Shown here one piece after another: positions 61,228 through 64,000 of a DNA stretch of 64,000 nt; the first letter of the stretch is position 1, and each line of letters starts with the position of its first letter. A model generated the notes under the pieces. That model worked only from the letters and a program-made list of their open reading frames with translations. It had not been told where the DNA came from and made no database searches. Both the position numbers and the translations under genes were made by a program. This DNA is from Rhodanobacteraceae bacterium (lineage in GTDB: Bacteria > Pseudomonadota > Gammaproteobacteria > Xanthomonadales > SZUA-5): contig JACKOW010000005.1 of the NCBI GenBank assembly GCA_024234055.1, forward strand, positions 268,202 through 332,201, read 5' to 3'.

Positions 61228-62382
61228 ATGAGCGCGCCGTCAGCGGACGAGCACACCGCGCTCAAGCAGCAGATCCGGGCGCTGGCACAGGATCTGGGTT
61301 TTCAGGCGCTGGGCGTGGCCAGCGTGGCTCTCGAGCATGATGCCGAGCGTCTGCGCGACTGGATTGCGCGCGGCTGGCACGGGCAGATGGCCTACATGGA
61401 ACGCCACGGCGCCAAGCGCTGGACGCCCGCCGAACTGGTGCCAGGGACGATCAGCGTGCTGTCGGCGCGGATGGACTACTGGCCTGCCGAAAGCGCTGAC
61501 GCGCTATCGGTACTGGACCAGCGAGAACTTGGCTATGTCTCGCGCTATGCGCTGGGGCGGGATTACCACAAGCTGATGCGTTCTCGACTGCAGAAGCTGG
61601 CAGATGCCCTCGTCGATCTGATCGGACCGTTCGGCTATCGGGTTTTCGTCGACTCGGCGCCGGTGCTGGAGAAACCGTTGGCGCGCAATGCCGGCCTCGG
61701 CTGGATCGGCAAGCACACCAATCTGATCGCCCGCGATGCCGGCAGCTACTTCTTTCTCGGCGAGATCTACACCGATCTGCCGCTGCCCGCGGACGAAGCC
61801 GTTGCCGACCATTGCGGCAGTTGCCGGCGCTGCCTCGATGCCTGCCCGACCGGCGCCCTGCCGGCGCCCTACCAGATTGACGCCCGCCGCTGCATTTCCT
61901 ATCTGACCATCGAACACCATGGGCCGATCCCGCTGGAACTTCGGCCGATGCTCGGCAACCGCATCTACGGCTGCGACGACTGCCAGTTGGTCTGTCCCTG
62001 GAACAAATACGCGCGCCTGTCCGGCGAGTCCGATTTCCGCGCCCGCCATGGGCTCGATCAAACCAGTCTGATCGAACTCTTCAGCTGGGACGAAGCCACC
62101 TTCCTAGGCCGCACCGAGGGCTCGGCGATCCGGCGCATCGGACACCGGCGCTGGCTGCGAAATATCGCCATTGCGCTGGGTAATGCGCCGCCTTCGGAGC
62201 AGATCATCGCCGCCTTGCAACAGCGTGCTGCCGATCCTGACGAGAACGTGCGCGAAGCAGTGGCCTGGGCGCAGGTGCGGCAGGGCTCGACCCGCCCGCA
62301 CGAGTGCTTTCCCTCGGCCTTGGACCGAGGGGAGCAGGTGCAAATTCCCGGGCGATATGGGCAACGCAATCTCTCCGAGTGA
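61228..62382 (+). CDS. queG: Epoxyqueuosine reductase
   Basis: A 384-residue cobalamin- and Fe-S-dependent reductase that performs the last step of queuosine synthesis in tRNA. The N-terminal cobalamin-binding domain has GVASVALEHDAERLRDWIARGWHGQMAYMERH...RTP-like KRWTPAELVPGTISVLSARMDYW. Two 4Fe-4S motifs are present, CGSCRRCLDACPTGAL and CDDCQLVCPWNKYA; the catalytic Asp is in FVDSAPVLEKPLARNAGLGWIGKHTNLI. HEAT-like repeats close the conserved part. The last ~35 residues (GSTRPHECFPSALDRG...) exceed the family norm. queG divergent from nnr-tsaE-amiB is the standard gammaproteobacterial arrangement. Confidence 0.97.
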   Translation: MSAPSADEHTALKQQIRALAQDLGFQALGVASVALEHDAERLRDWIARGWHGQMAYMERHGAKRWTPAELVPGTISVLSARMDYWPAESADALSVLDQRELGYVSRYALGRDYHKLMRSRLQKLADALVDLIGPFGYRVFVDSAPVLEKPLARNAGLGWIGKHTNLIARDAGSYFFLGEIYTDLPLPADEAVADHCGSCRRCLDACPTGALPAPYQIDARRCISYLTIEHHGPIPLELRPMLGNRIYGCDDCQLVCPWNKYARLSGESDFRARHGLDQTSLIELFSWDEATFLGRTEGSAIRRIGHRRWLRNIAIALGNAPPSEQIIAALQQRAADPDENVREAVAWAQVRQGSTRPHECFPSALDRGEQVQIPGRYGQRNLSE

Positions 62383-62710
62383 GCCCTGCGGGCTACTCGG
62401 GCCACCCATGCAACGCACTTTTCTCCGCACAGAGCCTCGGGATGTAATTCACCTCAGCCCAGAGGCCAAACCTGACGTCGTCGCTGCCAGCGTGCTCAGC
62501 GTCAGGCACCCCGCCCATGTCACGAATGATCATTGCGAACGGGATTTTTCTCAAATGCTCTCAGGCCCGACAGCGAGCAACGCGGGGGCAGCTGGCTCCA
62601 GAATATTCCCAACCGATGAAACTGCGCGCGGGCCTGATTGGAATGCTCGAGCCGGAAGGCTCAACAACCCGTCGGCTCCGACCAAGGACGTTTCAGATAG
62701 GCTCTTCTTT
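62383..62710. other. Intergenic region without recognisable content
   Basis: About 330 bases between the convergent queG and the following minus-strand gene. A short GC hairpin directly after the queG stop (GAGCCCtgcGGGCTaCTC) could aid termination. The rest shows no gene, repeat family or palindrome found elsewhere in the window. Confidence 0.5.
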
Positions 62711-63673
62711 CTATCCACCGTTTCCAAACGTGCGGCGACACATAGTCTGCTGAGAAACAGGATCAAAAACACATGTGATTCCAGGCCCGTAACCGCCGCC
62801 GCCGGGCCCATAGATCGGGACACCTAATCGCTGCGCATGCTCGAGAAAATTTGCTGCCTGGTAATCATGTTGGTAGACCCATGACCCGACGAAGCTGCGA
62901 ATATTGTCCGGCGTCATGATCCTCATTCCGGCTGCGTCCTGCGCTAGCTCGGGACGCAGAAGCGCATCCAATCCCGTTGTATCCGCAATCTCATACTGCA
63001 CTTCCGAGCCATCCGAGAACCTGATCTTAATCATGATGCTCATGGCACCGCCGTTGAATCTTACGTCCAGCGCGTGCTTGATCGCATTGTAGATCCCAGA
63101 AAAACTTGAGTAGGCGCTTGCGGGATTAGACGCGTAGGCTTCCAACGCAAGCCGGACGTCTCGTTCAACGATACTGCTCCGAATGACGTCATGAGCCGTG
63201 CGTGCGGGCGCATTGACGCAATCAGCTGATGTGCAATCAGGCAAGTGCAAGTCATATGCATTAATTTCAACCACCTTGTTCATGGATCCCTGAGTTTCGA
63301 CGTAAAAATCCGCCAAGGCATTCATGAGCGCCAACTCGTCAGCCGAGAGTTCTACGGGGTAGGCAACGTTCTGATAGGCGCACACGCCAGCTCTTTGGGA
63401 CTGTCTATCGACATCATCTCTGGCAGATTGCACCGAAGATCGCTCTATGGGACATCCCGGGCCCGAGCCTTGCGATTCCACGAGAAACTTCTGGGCCCAT
63501 CGTTGCGCGGGATTCACGACCACTCGCTCGTATGGTGCCAGGCCAGAAAGCACCAGGGACTGGGCTTGACCGGGGTTGCACGTATCGCACCGAATCCAAT
63601 CTATCGCCTCAGCAGATATCGGCGCGATTGCCAACACTAGCGAGAGGGCGCCTGATGCAAGGGCAAGATTCAT
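62711..63673 (-). CDS. Exported protein of unknown function, atypical base composition
   Basis: A 320-residue product from ATG 63673 (GGAG seven bases upstream) with signal peptide MNLALASGALSLVLAIAPISAEA. Cys residues are frequent (IRCDTCNPGQ, GPGCPIERS, LPDCTSADCVN, ITCVFDPVSQQTMCRRTF). A central region reads SSFSGIYNAIKHALDVRFNGGAMSIMIKIRFSDGSEVQYEI. The tail is Gly-rich (IYGPGGGGYGPG). Base composition is visibly less GC-rich than all neighbours, a sign of recent acquisition. I recognise no family. Confidence 0.7.
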   Translation of the reverse strand: MNLALASGALSLVLAIAPISAEAIDWIRCDTCNPGQAQSLVLSGLAPYERVVVNPAQRWAQKFLVESQGSGPGCPIERSSVQSARDDVDRQSQRAGVCAYQNVAYPVELSADELALMNALADFYVETQGSMNKVVEINAYDLHLPDCTSADCVNAPARTAHDVIRSSIVERDVRLALEAYASNPASAYSSFSGIYNAIKHALDVRFNGGAMSIMIKIRFSDGSEVQYEIADTTGLDALLRPELAQDAAGMRIMTPDNIRSFVGSWVYQHDYQAANFLEHAQRLGVPIYGPGGGGYGPGITCVFDPVSQQTMCRRTFGNGG

Positions 63674-63791
63674 ACACACTCCAAGTGTAACCAAAGGTTA
63701 GAGCACACTAGCCACCTTGCCGGGGCGGTGTCAACAACTGTTAATCAGGGGCGAGCCGCGCAAGGATACCAACCGGCAGCTGCCTCAAATC

Positions 63792-64000
63792 TCAGCGAGT
63801 ATCCCGATATCGCTCCAGCAAGGCTGCAGTGGAGCCATCCAGCCCGCTGATCGGCTTCTCGCCGGTGACCATCGGCAACAGCTGGCCACAGATCTCCTTG
63901 CCCAGCTCCACGCCCCACTGGTCGAAGGAATTGATGCCAAGCATGCGTCCGGCCAGATACACCTTGTGCTCCATCAGCGCGATCAGTGCGCCGACCGAGC
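63792..64000 (-). CDS. pgi: Glucose-6-phosphate isomerase, C-terminal part (5' end outside window)
   Basis: The frame is open to the window end and encodes SVGALIALMEHKVYLAGRMLGINSFDQWGVELGKEICGQLLPMV..., the conserved C-terminal signature of phosphoglucose isomerase (GALIAxxEH, SFDQWGVELGK containing the catalytic Lys). About 69 residues are visible. The tail SGLDGSTAALLERYRDTR ends normally. The remaining ~430 residues lie beyond 64000. Confidence 0.95.
   Translation of the reverse strand, partial: SVGALIALMEHKVYLAGRMLGINSFDQWGVELGKEICGQLLPMVTGEKPISGLDGSTAALLERYRDTR

Overview
The window is high-GC DNA from a gammaproteobacterium. It most resembles the Lysobacterales/Xanthomonadales, particularly a Rhodanobacteraceae-like environmental bacterium. 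The grounds are the conserved block queG / nnr-tsaE-amiB (queG divergent, the other three ATGA-coupled or adjacent, as in gammaproteobacteria), the yicC, gcvT/gcvH, rimI and Mla genes, a wealth of secreted peptidases, and intergenic regions crowded with REP-like palindromes. This placement is inference; no rRNA or tRNA gene was seen.

Layout. 1-5.4 kb: a type I restriction-modification operon (hsdR truncated by the window edge, hsdM, hsdS) continues without a real gap into a GHKL-type ATPase and a small STAS-like (DUF4325-type) protein. 5.5-6.7 kb: a secreted FG-GAP protein. 6.7-10.5 kb: a small integrative element on the minus strand (tyrosine integrase, AlpA-type regulator, small protein, RepA-like ATPase, TubC_N-like protein). 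10.6-19.2 kb: yicC, an M13 peptidase, an MDR oxidoreductase with a signal-like N-terminus, a TetA-like MFS pump and recQ. 19.6-22.7 kb: a three-gene operon (radical SAM/SPASM-like, unknown protein, PaaK-like adenylating enzyme). 23.1-24.3 kb: prmB, whose N-terminus is made of tandem repeats and which is flanked by two copies of a ~300-bp non-coding element. 24.7-27.5 kb: three diverged tandem paralogues of an unrecognised exported Cys-motif family.

28-34.6 kb: a gluzincin-type exported peptidase, a threonine dehydratase-like enzyme, an SRPBCC protein, gcvH, gcvT and a DUF456 protein. 34.7-37.2 kb: a small exported protein with a large secreted metalloprotease. 37.8-41 kb: rimI, a holD-position gene, an ABC auxiliary lipoprotein, an MlaD-like and an MlaF-like gene (no MlaE permease adjacent). 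41.3-48.5 kb: a BaeR-like regulator divergent from a translationally coupled four-gene signalling operon (YfiR-like, hybrid histidine kinase, REC-GGDEF cyclase, TonB-dependent receptor). 48.7-51.9 kb: an ABC ATPase and FtsX-type permease. Then a secreted Cys-pair repeat protein, an AAA+ ATPase, tldD (frameshifted here), amiB, tsaE, nnr (frameshifted here), queG, an unknown exported protein and the 3' end of pgi.

The most unusual feature is the non-coding architecture. Tandem arrays with a strict 7-bp period but different unit sequences recur at gene edges. Composite palindromic repeats have a shared outer frame and interchangeable cores. These repeats also reach into genes: the prmB N-terminus and the tsaE stop codon.
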